From assembly GCF_025370935.1 (NCBI RefSeq), contig NC_133476.1, positions 10,141,399 to 10,205,398 on the forward strand: 64,000 bases of DNA, in the 5' to 3' direction. This document shows, piece after piece, positions 34,197 through 45,623 of this stretch; position 1 is the stretch's first letter; each line of letters starts with the position of its first letter. This stretch comes from Choristoneura fumiferana (lineage: Eukaryota > Arthropoda > Insecta > Lepidoptera > Tortricidae). The translations under genes and the position numbers were made by a program. The notes beneath the pieces were generated by a model. It did not search any database. It was given only the letters and a program-made list of their open reading frames with translations, and was not told the origin of the DNA.

Positions 34197-34349
34197 TTAA
34201 TCCAAAGAGATGACGATGACAATAAATTCTTCAAATAATTGCGGCAGTATTGCTACTGTCACTTGCTAGAATAATGTAGAATGATATTATAATAATATTA
34301 TAACTTATTAAAATATACATTATAAATTAGTGCAGTTATAACTATTACA

Positions 34350-34580
34350 ACACCCGGGACTCATCACGCTCAATGAAGCGAGTAATAATTACCTCGACGT
34401 TACGGCCACATTGCCACTCACACGAAGTAAACGTATTAATAATAAAATAATACACTGTATCACTGTGTGTGGTGTAGGGACACTTCAGTCTACTTTGACC
34501 AAGGCCACTGCAATGTGGCCGAAACGTCGAGGTAATAATTATTAGGTACTTGTTTCAAGCGTGATAAGTCCCGGGTGTTA
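34350..34580. mobile_element. MITE with about 65-bp inverted repeats ('CACCCGGGACT')
   Basis: CAACACCCGGGACTCATCAC and ATAATTACCTCGACGTTACG on the left are mirrored on the right by AACGTCGAGGTAATAATTAT and GTGATAAGTCCCGGGTGTTA. The AT-rich loop carries ACACTGTATCACTGTGTGTG. Additional self-complementary GTTATAACTATT sequence outside these limits may belong to the element or to the target. Confidence 0.7.
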
Positions 34581-34610
34581 TAATCACGTAGTTATAATAG
34601 TTATCTATGA

Positions 34611-34853
34611 GTGAAATTCGCGAGTTTAAAACATTATAGTGTCACTAAACTCTATAAATTTTTTGGTGTAAAAGAGGCAAATATTCCATTTGCATTCGTC
34701 AAAGTCAAGGGCAGTACTTTATTTTCAATTTCTAAAAAGTATTTAGGCAGCAGTTTACCTATATTAAATGATATTAATATGGAACAACGCATAAAGAACA
34801 ACGCATTCGTCGATATTCCTACCTCTATACCACAGATTACTTATTACTCGTGA
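34611..34853 (+). other. Possible coding fragment, 80 residues, no ATG
   Basis: An open frame with protein-like composition (VTKLYKFFGVKEANIPFAF, then VKVKGSTLFSISKKYLG and, further on, RIKNNAFVDIP) between two transposons. It starts at GTG directly after an in-frame TGA, so it cannot be a complete gene. At most it is an exon or the remnant of one. The stop at 34851-34853 overlaps the start of the next repeat. I cannot assign a family. Confidence 0.25.
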
Positions 34854-35172
34854 TATGCCGTGATATGCCGAAAAAAGAAAAATTTAGGTACGACGAGCGA
34901 AGCGAGGAGTGGTTAGTATGAATTGTGACCACAACGCACGAGCCGAGCGAGCGAAGCGAGCGTGCCGCGGCAGCAGCCGGCGAAGTGCCAGAACCGATAT
35001 GGTGGCGTTTCATGATATTGATTATCTGTCTAAACTGGCAAAATCGTGAAATGGCGGCGATTCATGATTATGCCTAGGAATTTCATGATCTGCCTAAACG
35101 CAGAAATGGCGCCAATTCATGATGTGCCTAGGACTTTCGTGATCTGGCGGATTTTACGATCGGCCGCCGACA
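34848..35172. mobile_element. Second copy of the 'CGATCGTAAAATCCGCCAGATC' element, inverted and truncated
   Basis: The right end GATCTGGCGGATTTTACGAT, then CGGCCGCCGACA, matches the right terminus of 25249-25680. Moving left it runs through the same modules in reverse order relative to that element's left half: TGCCTAGGAATTTCATGATC, CAGAACCGATATGG and GAGCGAAGCGAGCGTGCCGC. The left inverted end is missing. Confidence 0.7.
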
Positions 35173-35554
35173 GCGATACAAATTAAATATTATTATAATT
35201 ATTTAGAAATTTGAAGTTGCATTAGTTTTGCAAGTCAGCTTCGCTTTCATTACCGTATTTAAGAAGGCTCGTCGTTAATGGATTATACGTCAATTGGAAG
35301 AGCAACATCATCATCATTGTATGAATATTTTGACCTATTTTGTATAAATTCCGACACGATTTTCGGATATACTCGTATTTAGCGGAATAGACAACTTATG
35401 GGTACCTACTCCTGCCAGATAACCCAATGAAGCGAAAACGGAAATAAGCAAGAGCGCTTGTTTATATTTTGTTAAATTTCCGGAATATCATATTGAATAT
35501 TCAACAGCACAACCAGTTCTAGAAGCGTTGCTTAATATTGTAGATTGCTTGTTT
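35173..35554. other. Non-coding stretch, nothing recognised
   Basis: AT-rich spacer between repeats. Confidence 0.4.
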
Positions 35555-35957
35555 TTACCCGACTGTAAAGAAGGAGGGTTATTAGCTGTTGCCATTCAGT
35601 TTCGGTTAGAATAATCGTTCACGAAGAACTTGCTATTTTTAATGCAACTCTCATACGTGTTATTTTTACTCGACTGCGAAGAAGGAGGGTTATGTGTTTG
35701 ACCCGTATGTATGTATGTATGTCTATTCTTATATCCTCTCGTAACTACTCAACGGCTGAGCTGATTTTGATAAATGATACGATATTGGATTCGTCTTGAT
35801 TACGCAACTGACACTGGGAACATGAAATTCTTGAAAATTCAAAATGGCGGATTTTTGGCGCCATTATTTATACTCTAAATATACATGGGTTGTAATAGTT
35901 TTAATCTACCATTTTCACAGAAATATCAAAAAAGTGTGAAATAAAACAATAAATTTA
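35555..35957 (+). repeat. 'CCCGACTG.AAAGAAGGAGGGTTAT' repeat
   Basis: TTTTTACCCGACTGTAAAGA is followed about 95 bases later by a near-duplicate TTTTTACTCGACTGCGAAGA, then GTATGTATGTATGTATGTCT, CTCAACGGCTGAGCTGATTT and AAAATGGCGGATTTTTGGCG. This is the usual order of a common lepidopteran non-coding repeat. It runs straight into the MITE at 35958. Confidence 0.55.
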
Positions 35958-36229
35958 AAAAATCAAAAAGCCCGACTGCCTTAAAAATACTTAAAAGAAG
36001 AAAACAAGGCTAATGGGCCTAGAACTCTGTTAAGTACCTAGCTAACTTAAAGTTCAACAGTCGGGACCTATTCAAATCGTGACCACTTTAAAAAATTATT
36101 AGTAGGTACCTACCTAATGAGTCCCGACTGTTAAACTTTGTTAGCTACTTAACAGAGTTCGAGCCCATTGCATTAGACTTGTGATCTTCTTTTTAGTACC
36201 TATTTTTTAAGGCAGTCCGGTTTTTCAAT
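35958..36229. mobile_element. Hairpin MITE with about 110-bp arms
   Basis: AAATCAAAAAGCCCGACTGC on the left is mirrored by GGCAGTCCGGTTTTTCAATT on the right. GGGCCTAGAACTCTGTTAAG, AAGTTCAACAGTCGGGAC and their complements continue the stem. The loop is near 36070-36110. Confidence 0.7.
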
Positions 36230-39200
36230 TTATTAAATGTATTGTTTTTTTTAATTGTTAACTTTAACTCTTAATTTGACATTGTTGTGACTCTTGTGAC
36301 GTTTTGAAGAAAAGCGCGGTATATTCCACAGGTATATTCAAATTTTATTAACGAAGCAACCGAAGATTTTATTTTACGACAATGAGTTAAAGAAATAAAA
36401 AATCAGGATAACTCCTACGGCGGTTTTGTGTTCACTTTTTACTGCTGTTAATATTAAGCATCGTGATTTACGTTTACGATGAGGTTGGAGTTACGGGTGG
36501 GATAAATTAATTACAGCCTGAATATTTAACGCAGTTTGTGTTAAGTCTTACGGTAAGGTACTATGTTACTTCAATACAATAAGGCAACTCAAGTATTCTT
36601 AGTTGCATTCAAGACGGAAATATCATGAGGATTTTACTTTTTATCTGGGTCTCGTAACGAGAAAAAGCAGAATAGGGACCGACGGATTCCAATTACTTCT
36701 CAGAAATGTTCTAGAAATAAAAACTTTTATTGCAGTGGCTGTAATATAATACTCCAATAGAATAGAAAAAAAGACTCTGTTAATACAAAAAAAATGTAAA
36801 TCGTCAAATTTATTAATTTTCATTATGGAATGACGGTGAACGTGAGTTCGTGTCTTATTTTTGTTGTATAATAAATATCATGCATCAATTTTCTTTATTA
36901 AAACCTTTTTTTACGAGCGAACGTCGGAGCTTAATAAATTTTAAATTATGAACAGTTTTTAAATGCAATACTCTAATAATGAACTCTTAAGTAGACTGAC
37001 GTGTTTTAACAAAGTTTATCAGTGAACACGAAATCGTACAGGAAAGGTAACGGCGCTTATTACCGGGGTATCGAAATCGGCGGCCATCGCCGCTGCAATT
37101 TAAAACACGCATTTTATAATCATACCGATCGATTTGTTAAAAAAATATTATACACGATAAAAGCTTATTTAGTTAACTCACGGATCTATAAACGCTAGTA
37201 TATGTGAATGAATCAAAGATCTCGCCGCTCACTTATTAGTCAATTTCCGAAACGGCACCGTAGGAAGAGGATTTGCCATATTAACACGTGACACCACGTA
37301 CAAGCGGACTCGAATCTTGTTTAGTGTTTAACGGAATAGTTACTAATTTTATGGTTTTTTAATGGCTTTTTATAGTTTTTTGTACGAGTTCTGAGTACTT
37401 TTTGTATATTTTGGCCCGGAAATACGATTAAAATGGAAAATAAAATACAGCGGCGATAGGCGCCATTTTTAACTGTGTAGGTATTGTAATACTGTGGTAT
37501 ACTACATTAATAGTTAGTGGTAATTTTGGTACTTCATGCTTTTTTTTGTATTAAAACGTTATACTTCATGCTTTATTTTTGGTACAAATGATTCGTTATA
37601 TTATTTGTTACAGTTATTCCAATCTTGATCTATTCACTCTTGTAAAAAACTATTTCCGTGGTATGAAACAAACTTTCTTACAAAACTATAGTACTGAATT
37701 TGTAGTTTCTTTAGAAACCGTTATTTTTGCCAAGTCGTTTAAATATTGCGATAAAATTTTATATTTACTTACCAGTTATGTGTTTTTGGTTATATACCAA
37801 GATTGTAATATGCATTTTTGATTTTTAATGCAAACACAACTCTATTTTATTGTTTTTATGGGTCGGAAATAGATTTTACAATACTCCAAATTAAGCCAAT
37901 TAATAATGGTAGGTATTTAAAATTTTGGGGTACCGTAAGGTCATTTTTTTTTTATTAAAGTTGTGATTTTTACTCAGCATACAAACATCATAATATTACT
38001 GGTGGCATAAGCATAAAAACATATTAATTATAGTGGGTTGCATACATTCATTGAATCAAATATTACTTTTTTAATTAGTCCTCTCAAAAAAAACTTGGTG
38101 TACAATATAATAAATACAGAAGCAGAGCCATTATTTTTTTAATCGGTATTAAGCTCCAAATCATGAATCGGGTTCCTATTACCGGTGGTACTTATAACTA
38201 AAACGAGCTCAAAAGTAACGACACTGAAAGTTCAATAATTGATGTTCAATATAAAAACTATTCTCGTTTGTTAAGGCGCTTTGATACCCTTTATTTTTGG
38301 ACCCATTTGAAAACTTCCTTAAGTACCACGGTAATAGGCACCGTTACCTTATTTGGTTGAAAATCAGCAACGCGCTGGTACGTACGGTACGGTACTCAGA
38401 ATTAAGTTAAGGTTTAAATAAAATTACAATTTACGTGCTTATAAATATAATAGGACAAATCACAAACATACAACCTCGAAATTATTGGCGCGGAATCATC
38501 GGTCTTTCTTATTGAAACTCGTTGAAGTTTGTTTTCAAAGCTGAAACTGATTTTCCGCTGGTCGCTATTAATTCAAATGCCCGTAAAATGTTAGATCCTT
38601 TATATATTTACTCGGAAATTTAAATGCAGAATAATAAATAATGACAGCAAAATGTTTTGTTTACAACAAAGTGAGGATTGAAGCCGTGTTATTTGCTTTG
38701 ACACGCAATCTACATGTAGATGGGATGGAATAGGTAGCTTCGTTATTCGACGAGTCATTTTGCTAGCACTTGATTGGTAGAATAGCAGGAAATGGTTCTG
38801 ATGAGATGAGTAAAAACCTTCATTGAATTAGTTTGTTTTTAATCATCAGAAACATGTCCTGATATTCTATTATTGTGTAGTTTGCACCTACAGTTTTTAA
38901 AAATCTCAATTATTCTATGTCGATTGTGATTAAATAGCCACCTCAATAACCGGCAACTAAAGGTTTACCTACGAGTTATACCTGTATTTGCATTGTGGAT
39001 CCAGACCCTTAATCTATTTACGAATGCACGGGAATTTGAATTCGGTTTAAATCATTCCACTCTGCTCCTAAAATAGCAGATCGTGTTGCGGTCACTTCCC
39101 GTAGGGTTTAGGTACTTAGTTAGCCCACCTGGGCTGGTGTGCGAAGGGCCTCAATGTTTTGATTGTACAAATTTCTAACTCGTTCATGATTCGCGGTGAG

Positions 39201-39905
39201 TTCGTTAGCATTTGTAAACAACTTTATGTACACGAAACGTGCTACAGTGCCTGTATTTGTTTAACAATTTCTCGCGAATGTTATTATGGATTGTAATTTA
39301 TTTCATTTAAAACAAAGAAATAAATAAACAATGTTACAATTGTTAAATTAACTGCACCAGTCTTTATTATGATTGCCACGGCAGACCTGTGACTTTGTTA
39401 CTTTGTTTGCGGTAAATAAATTATTCATTCCGTGGGTACTTTTATTTCCCTCTGGATCAAGGTAGCTAAATCACTTTCTTCCTTTATTAAGTTTAGTTTC
39501 ACAGAACCCAAAGACGTAAAATAGTATTTGTAATAATATATTTGAAATTAAAGCAGCGGGGTACACAAATGTGTAATTTTGTTTCCAATTTTACACAATA
39601 AATTTCCGTTATTGTCAGCTCGTGTAAATATTAACACAAAGGTTTAAACAATATTATTAAAATATACTTTCTTAGTTTTTTTTAGAAACTGTTTTTCCGT
39701 TAAGAATGGTTTTAGGTAATATTTTTTAATAGAATTGGAAAAACAAGTTTATGCATTAAGAGAAGGTTTTTATTTTATTTTAGTCTATCGTATAATGATT
39801 CATATTTAAATTTTAACACAAGTGAAAACAGAGTAGCAAAGCTTTATTAATTTGTATTTCTATAGATAGGTACAGTATCTGAATAATTTTAGTATGTATT
39901 TTTTG
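36230..39905. other. Long AT-rich stretch without a recognised gene
   Basis: About 3.7 kb, the longest part of the window in which I recognise no repeat. Short frames such as 37579-37821 are AT-driven and lack domain content. The segment could be ordinary unique intergenic or intronic DNA. Confidence 0.4.
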
Positions 39906-39928
39906 AATATATATATATATATATATAT
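39906..39928. repeat. (TA)n microsatellite
   Basis: An uninterrupted run of AT/TA dinucleotides. Confidence 0.9.
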
Positions 39929-39971
39929 TATTTTTTTTACAACATACTTTGAATTTCATATAAACGTGTTT

Positions 39972-40386
39972 GGGCCTTTCTCTTAAAAGTAGTAAGTATA
40001 CCTAAGTTTTTTCAGGGCATTTGAAATTTTTATGTTATATCTACTCAGAATCACGAGTACTATCGACTTTAATATGTGAAAAAAAGTGTCCCAAAATTTG
40101 AATATATTTTTTGTACTTCCATTCCGTTACTCTCATATAAGTGTATATGGGAAAGGTATCGGAATGGAATACAAAATTTTGGGATACTTTTTTCACCTAT
40201 TAAAATCGATAGTACTCGTGATTCTGAGTAGATGTAACATAATGATGGTCTTTCCTAAATCGCTGGTAGTTTAAAAAATGACGTGTAAAAGTGCCCCTTG
40301 CGGCCTATTTACTGAATAAATAATTTGAATAAAAATTTCGAAATCCCAGAAAAAAGTTAGGGGTACAACTTTTAAGAGAAAGGCCC
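39972..40386. mobile_element. MITE with perfect 19-bp ends and GTTT flanks
   Basis: GGGCCTTTCTCTTAAAAGT on the left and ACTTTTAAGAGAAAGGCCC on the right are exact complements. GTTT at 39968-39971 and 40387-40390 may be a 4-bp target duplication. A second, inner inverted pair (ACTCAGAATCACGAGTACTA against TAGTACTCGTGATTCTGAGT) and a third one around CCATTCCG.TA make concentric palindromes. The 62-residue frame across it is not a gene. Confidence 0.8.
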
Positions 40387-40390
40387 GTTT

Positions 40391-41044
40391 ATGTTATAAA
40401 GCTCCTGCAACAGCAAGCGCCTTGATCGAAAGCCTACTTTGAAAAATTTTGAATGTCATAAAATTTAAAATAACGGTGCGTGGTTGTTATAATCCCAATA
40501 TTACAAAAATGGGAAAAACTAAAAAATAGTGATGTGTACTATGTATGTACCTACTAGCGTCTATTCCACAGCTAAGATGGCAGTAACTACTTTTAGTTTC
40601 GTGATTTCTACTTAACGAGATAAAAGGAACACCATTTTCTTAAGTAAGTACGTTTAAGCTAAAAATTGCCAATTTAGCTATTTGATACCTTTGAATTGGT
40701 TAAGTTTTATCATCTCCCGTTCCCGGTGTCTAGACTGCATTAATCTTATTTATAGTCTACTTGAATTCTTCTCAATGGCATGAATTACTATTTAAATCAA
40801 TTGTTTCGTTTTACATTTTAGTAAAGAAACTAAGTAAAAAGCTCTAAGGTGTATTTACCTATCACCAAAAATATCTCAATGGTTATCTTATGGTGATTTT
40901 TAATCTCTACATTAGGTACTGACCTATTATAAAGATTAGATTTTATGGCCTTTCAAGCAGCTGCAGGTTGTGTATTCGAGACTTAACGCGCCACTTTAAT
41001 TTTTTGATTAGTGTAAATTAGCATTTGAAAACCGTGAACTTTTA
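40391..41044. other. Non-coding stretch, nothing recognised
   Basis: AT-rich, with no gene or named repeat. Confidence 0.4.
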
Positions 41045-41175
41045 GGTGAAGAGAAATATTATGAAGGAATCTACACCGATCTGCGAAGTATGCGATGGTG
41101 TGGGAAGATTCCAATCCACGCCAGACCAGCTTGGGAACTATACCCCAAGCTCTCTCATTCTGAGAAGAGGTACAG
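41045..41175 (+). repeat. Diverged fragment of the tRNA-headed SINE
   Basis: AGGAATCTACACCGATCTGC, TTGGGAACTATACCCCAAGC and TCTCTCATTCTGAGAAGAGG line up with the body of the SINE at 55848-56147. The head and the tail are missing or altered. Confidence 0.55.
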
Positions 41176-41689
41176 ACCTTCGACTACTACGCTACTAATG
41201 CGGTACAGACCTAGCAGTAGCGTGCATGCTTTTACGGTATTGGAAAATGCTGATAACATTAATAATATCTATTTTATCAGGATACCAAACTGGTAAAAAG
41301 ACAGGTTGAAGTTTGATATAGTTTGATGGAACAAAATGCTATTTTGATATTCATCGATTATGTCGACGCGAGTTAGTTAACCGGCCTCGATTAAACTGTT
41401 TAATTTATTGCTTTGCCATAAACATTGTATTTTATTTGCACACAAGCAGAATGTTTTTAACGAAATATAGGTCGGTCGAATAGAACTGGGCCATATTTCA
41501 GGAGAAACATGTTGCGTGTCTGAACACTGACAAGGTGGTTTTACGTAGATGTTTCCCTGTTGCTATTTTCTGTCTCTGTTCTAAGAAAATATTCCCAGTG
41601 TTTCAGGGTTTTGAATACCGAGAGTGACGCCAATTTATCAATATAGTATAGCTAAGATACCGTAGCAAGAAACCGTACCGCTTATTAGG
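41176..41689. other. Non-coding stretch, nothing recognised
   Basis: No gene or clear repeat. Confidence 0.35.
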
Positions 41690-41935
41690 GCTCGGTACCT
41701 AAAATGGAAAAAGGAGCTCTCTTCATTTTTCTGATGTGTGTCAGTATGTCCAAATCCTCATTCTCCGGAATTCTTAGAGTTATCTACTGGTAATCGAATC
41801 CAACATGTCAACAGTCTAGGACTTTACTCAAAAATAAGTATGGTTTTCATAAAATTACTATACAAACATATGTTTCAACGGGACCTTTTGTGCACAAAAC
41901 TGAGTCGGACTTGGCTAGTCTTTTAGGAGACGACC
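41690..41935 (+). repeat. Diverged 'AGGGTTCCGTACC' family copy
   Basis: AGGGCTCGGTACCTAAAATG, a GTGTGTCAGTATGTCC stretch, and ACTGAGTCGGACTTGGCTAG near the end show the same order of modules as 4169-4600 but are heavily changed. Confidence 0.5.
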
Positions 41936-42835
41936 TTTTTAATTTAGTGGCACATTACACAGAATGAGAGTTTCAAGAAATAAATCATTTTGCGAGGTTT
42001 CCTTCACGCTTAATTTTAGAGAAAATTTACTAAAAATGTTTATTTTACCGAAAACGCCGACCGAAAGTTATTTAACAGGCACTCACTTGAACGTCGTCGG
42101 CTAATAAACTGGCCACTTTGAAAATAAATGTTTTAACATGAATTTAGGTAAATTTGTATAACCAATTTATGTTGAAATGAGCAGTCTTATTATTTGTGCT
42201 GGTTTTTTTAAATGTCAATCTGTTAATTAAAAAACGGCTTGTATCCGACATTGTAGGTACGTAATAAAAGCAGACCCATCAAGTCTAGTTCTCATTTCAC
42301 TTTCATATCACTTAAATGGCATCGAATAGAACCCCAGAGGCCTCTACTCAAGTACTTTAAAAGATTTGTTTGCTTCAGCATTGTTTTAGGAAAGTTTAGA
42401 CCGGATCCAATTTTTCTTAGCTGCTAAATTAAGAAGTTTCTGGCTGTGCTCAAGTAAAAACGACAAAGACTGATGGTTTAGCGTGACATAAATATAAAGG
42501 TCTTTTGTAATCGCGGCTCTACTCTATCGTAGGTAAGTCTACTATTTAATAAGCAAAACTATACTTAGTAATTCTGTAAAGTTAATAATATAATAATTGT
42601 AAGTTGAAAGACCTATCCAACGACACCCCATATCATGAGGTAGAGGACGAAAAATCATGCTCTCTTTACATACAAGGGAAGTAACCTATTTTTTAAGCAT
42701 GCGCTAATTTTAAATGATGACTATCTACCTGATGCCCGCTCTGCGTGTTGGGCTGATGACGTAGCGGCCAACCTGAGAGATGCAATTACACATTGGAGAG
42801 AGCACCATGTACCTACTTCCATCACACTCTAATAA
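41936..42835. other. Non-coding stretch, nothing firm
   Basis: Near 42600-42690, GTTGAAAGACCTATCCAACG followed by ACACCCCATATCATGAGG resembles part of a common lepidopteran repeat. Otherwise no gene or repeat is supported. Confidence 0.35.
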
Positions 42836-43074
42836 TATACTGCTCAAAAGAAAATAAGGGCCACGCGAATTTCATTGGTGAAACGAAAAAACTACAATAT
42901 AATGCTTTATAACATTCCTTGTCGAAAACTGGTTTTATTAATACAACATGACACGATCCAAAATACTTTTCATTTAATTAAATGTATTCAATTAAAAACG
43001 CAAACATATTTTTGATTTCATGTTAGGTACCGGTAAAATTCAAGTGGCCCTTATATTCCTTTGACTAGTGTATA
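42836..43074. mobile_element. Tc1/mariner-like MITE
   Basis: TATACTGCTCAAAAGAAAAT followed by AAGGGCCAC on the left is mirrored by the complement of TATACACTAGTCAAAGGAAT followed by ATAAGGGCCAC on the right. TA at the outer ends and the 'CTG.TCAAA' style of terminus point to a Tc1/mariner-type source. No transposase frame. Confidence 0.65.
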
Positions 43075-43427
43075 AATACGTCTCTCAGGTTGTCCCAATA
43101 CGTATATATTTATCAGGCGTAAGAATGGAACAAAAATTTGGTCGATTATTAAAACGCGTTAGGGAGAACGAGCAGGTAGAGAATTTTTTAATTCATCGAC
43201 ATATTTAATTATCGATCAGATGAAATACTACGAACGTTCCTTTAGCTGACTAAGCAGCACTAATATGCGAACAGTGATTATATAACTTAACGACAACATT
43301 TTCTCAAATTGCATTTCTGTATTAAGTACGTACACAAATATTGTTTTTTTTTATATCCAATATTTTATTTGTTATTGACTAGATTAACTTTAGTTTCTTT
43401 TACCGAGCCATGGCTTCATCATCATTC
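43075..43427. other. Non-coding stretch, nothing recognised
   Basis: AT-rich spacer. Confidence 0.35.
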
Positions 43428-43600
43428 CCAGCCTATATTACGTACCCACTGCTGGGCACAGGCCTCCTCAGAGCAAGTTCAATGATGTGTGAAGTTCCCA
43501 ATCAGCCCTGGGCCCGTGTGGAAACTACGGCTTAAGGCCTCTCATTCTGAGAGGAGGCCTAGGCCCTGCAGTGGGACATATAAAGGCCGATGACGATATT
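43428..43600. repeat. Two SINE 3' fragments joined in opposite orientation
   Basis: The left part (to about 43478) reads CCCAGCCTATATTACGTACC, then CACTGCTGGGCACAGGCC, the reverse complement of the SINE tail. The right part (from about 43479) reads GTGAAGTTCCCAATCAGCCC, CATTCTGAGAGGAGGCC and CTGCAGTGGGACATATAAAG, the same region in sense orientation. Both belong to the family seen complete at 55848-56147. Confidence 0.7.
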
Positions 43601-44295
43601 GTGCTTATACTTTATTTGATAATGGTGTTATCTTTTGTGCAAAGGAAACTCAAACCTATCGCAAACAACAATGAAATAACAGAAATTGTGAGTGCACGGC
43701 AACTGACAACAAGATGGAACTTTCAGTCAGTACTAAGTGCGGTAGCGCCAGTATATTTATCCAATAAAATTGTTTGTTCTTTAACAAAATAAAGTAAAGA
43801 ACCTTTGTATTTATAACTTAAACACATTGTTGTTTTTAAAGAAAAATCAAGTAAGTATTCATTTTCCATATCCGTTGTCCAGTTTCCCGACATCCGTGCA
43901 TAGTTCTTCAAAACAAAAGTCCTTTCACTCATCACACGCTATAGAAAATATCTCTCTCGATTCGTATCAACACAGCACAAAAGAAATGTATCAGCCATTG
44001 TTTGATAGAATAGGTGGAACTCGAGCTTTATTTTATCTGTATCGGATATTTTGAATAGGCGGGGTTTGTTCTTAATTTCAAACTGTCACTGCAGTGAAAT
44101 GTTTTATCCTGTGGTTGGAATTGAGATTCGTGTTTTTGTTACTTCATGACATGGAAATAAGTACTAACCTTATTTACTTTCAAACTATGCTTGGCATGCC
44201 AGAGTAGGACAAGTACGACTATCTAAAATATTTAGTAATCTGACTTTTACCACTTAAGTATAACTTAGTATTGGTATAATAAAGATACTAGAAGT
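43601..44295. other. Non-coding stretch, no gene seen
   Basis: Short overlapping open frames on both strands at 43571-44054 have no recognisable content. Confidence 0.35.
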
Positions 44296-44700
44296 TTTAT
44301 TATGTATCTGGGGGCACGGTAGTGCCCCGCCAAGTCGAGCGCGAAGCAAACACTGCCGTACCATCCTTTACTGGAACCATTTCGCCGCATTTTCAGGCCC
44401 CTATTTGAGAGCCTCTGGATAAGACCAGAACGCAGATATTTTTGTCATCCAGTAAGCTATAATTACATACTTAAAACCAAAATTTCAAGTCTGTAGGTCA
44501 TTTAGTTCCGAAGTTAAGCGAAAGCAAAGTTTTGCATTTATGACACTCACTCACTCATCATTCACTCATGATCATCAAAATAGAACTAGTACTTCCCATA
44601 AACTCAGAGAGCTGAAATTTGGCACAGAGTTAGGGTTTAATGGACACATAAAGGGAGAACTATAAAAACTAGGATAATCGAAGATCTGGAGTACATGGTG
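44296..44700 (+). repeat. 'GGGGGCACGGTAGTGCCCCGCC' repeat
   Basis: It starts with a 7-bp stem (GGGGCAC GGTA GTGCCCC) and CAAGTCGAGCGCGAAGC, followed by CCAAAATTTCAAGTCTGTAG and a CACTCACTCACTCATCATTC run. This is a common lepidopteran repeat, recognised from memory. Non-coding. Confidence 0.5.
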
Positions 44701-44778
44701 ACCCTGATTAGAAAACACAAGAGTTCAACCAAACTATTAGAAATGGTATATACCGCCTTTACAAAACATATTTAACTA

Positions 44779-45147
44779 ACCAAAAACATTCTGTAAAAAA
44801 CTAGCCAAGTCTCGATGGAGCTGCTTGTTTATCTCTAAAAAGTAATGAAATCTAGACAAAGACGTGCCAAGTCTAAGGTTCCTTACTGCGATTTCTTTAT
44901 TATTATAGTTAATGTTGTGTGACTTGGCCGTTGACTTGTACCCACTAACGTATAAAGAATGTTATATTGTCCGCGTATTGAGTCTCAACATTTACTGGAT
45001 ACGACTTAAGACTCGACTATAATAATAAAGAAATCCAGTAAGTAAGAACCTTAGACTTGGCACGACTTTGTCTAGATTTCATTATTTTTAGAGATAAACA
45101 AGCAGCTCCATCGAGACTTGGCTAGTTTTTTACAGAATGTTTTTGGT
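44779..45147. mobile_element. MITE with about 120-bp inverted repeats
   Basis: ACCAAAAACATTCTGTAAAA, CTAGCCAAGTCTCGATGGAG and TTGTTTATCTCTAAAAAGTA on the left are mirrored with few changes on the right up to TTTTACAGAATGTTTTTGGT. The 130-bp centre, with TTGGCCGTTGACTTGTACCC, is not palindromic. No frame of any length. Confidence 0.8.
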
Positions 45148-45300
45148 GGGATGGATTATACACGATAAACAAACAGTAACCAGCACCAATATCTGATACA
45201 ACAAAGCGTGCATAAATATCTGATGCGACTCTATTTCTAGGGCTGATAGGACGTGCCAGATATTTTTGCATGCTCCGCGTGGTAGATATTAATGTAGGTG
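45148..45300. repeat. Probable lepidopteran repeat fragment
   Basis: AATATCTGATACAACAAAGC, AATATCTGATGCGACTCTAT and ATAGGACGTGCCAGATATTT contain the same ATATCTG/CAGATAT motif in direct and inverted form, as in a common short repeat of this order. Limits are uncertain. Confidence 0.4.
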
Positions 45301-45402
45301 ACTGTACTTAACTATGTATATACCTAAGTATACCTAGCTGCTGCGGTAAAAGGGATATCGTGATATCCTGATTAACTTTCCATCCGGTCGGTGTAAAGGG
45401 AT

Positions 45403-45623
45403 TGTAGAAAAAGATATTGAGTTCTTTCTTTCTTTCTTTAAAACTAGAAATAATTGTACGAGGGTAGTTTCGTTATACCCCGATAGATGGCGCTAGTACG
45501 GGCGCTCCACAACTCTGAATCGCGCTGTTAAGATTTTTCTAAGCATGTATAAGGTCTGAGAATGCGTTTGTATTTTTGAACATTAAAACCACACTGAAGT
45601 GAAGCATGTGTTTGATTTATACA
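45403..45623 (+). repeat. BEL/Pao 5' LTR
   Basis: It starts TGTAGAAAAAGATATTGAG and ends GTGTTTGATTTATACA. It differs from the 3' LTR by a one-base indel in GATATTG(T)AG and by GTATAAGG against GTATAGGG. Transcription of the element should start inside it; no clear TATA box stands out. Confidence 0.93.
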
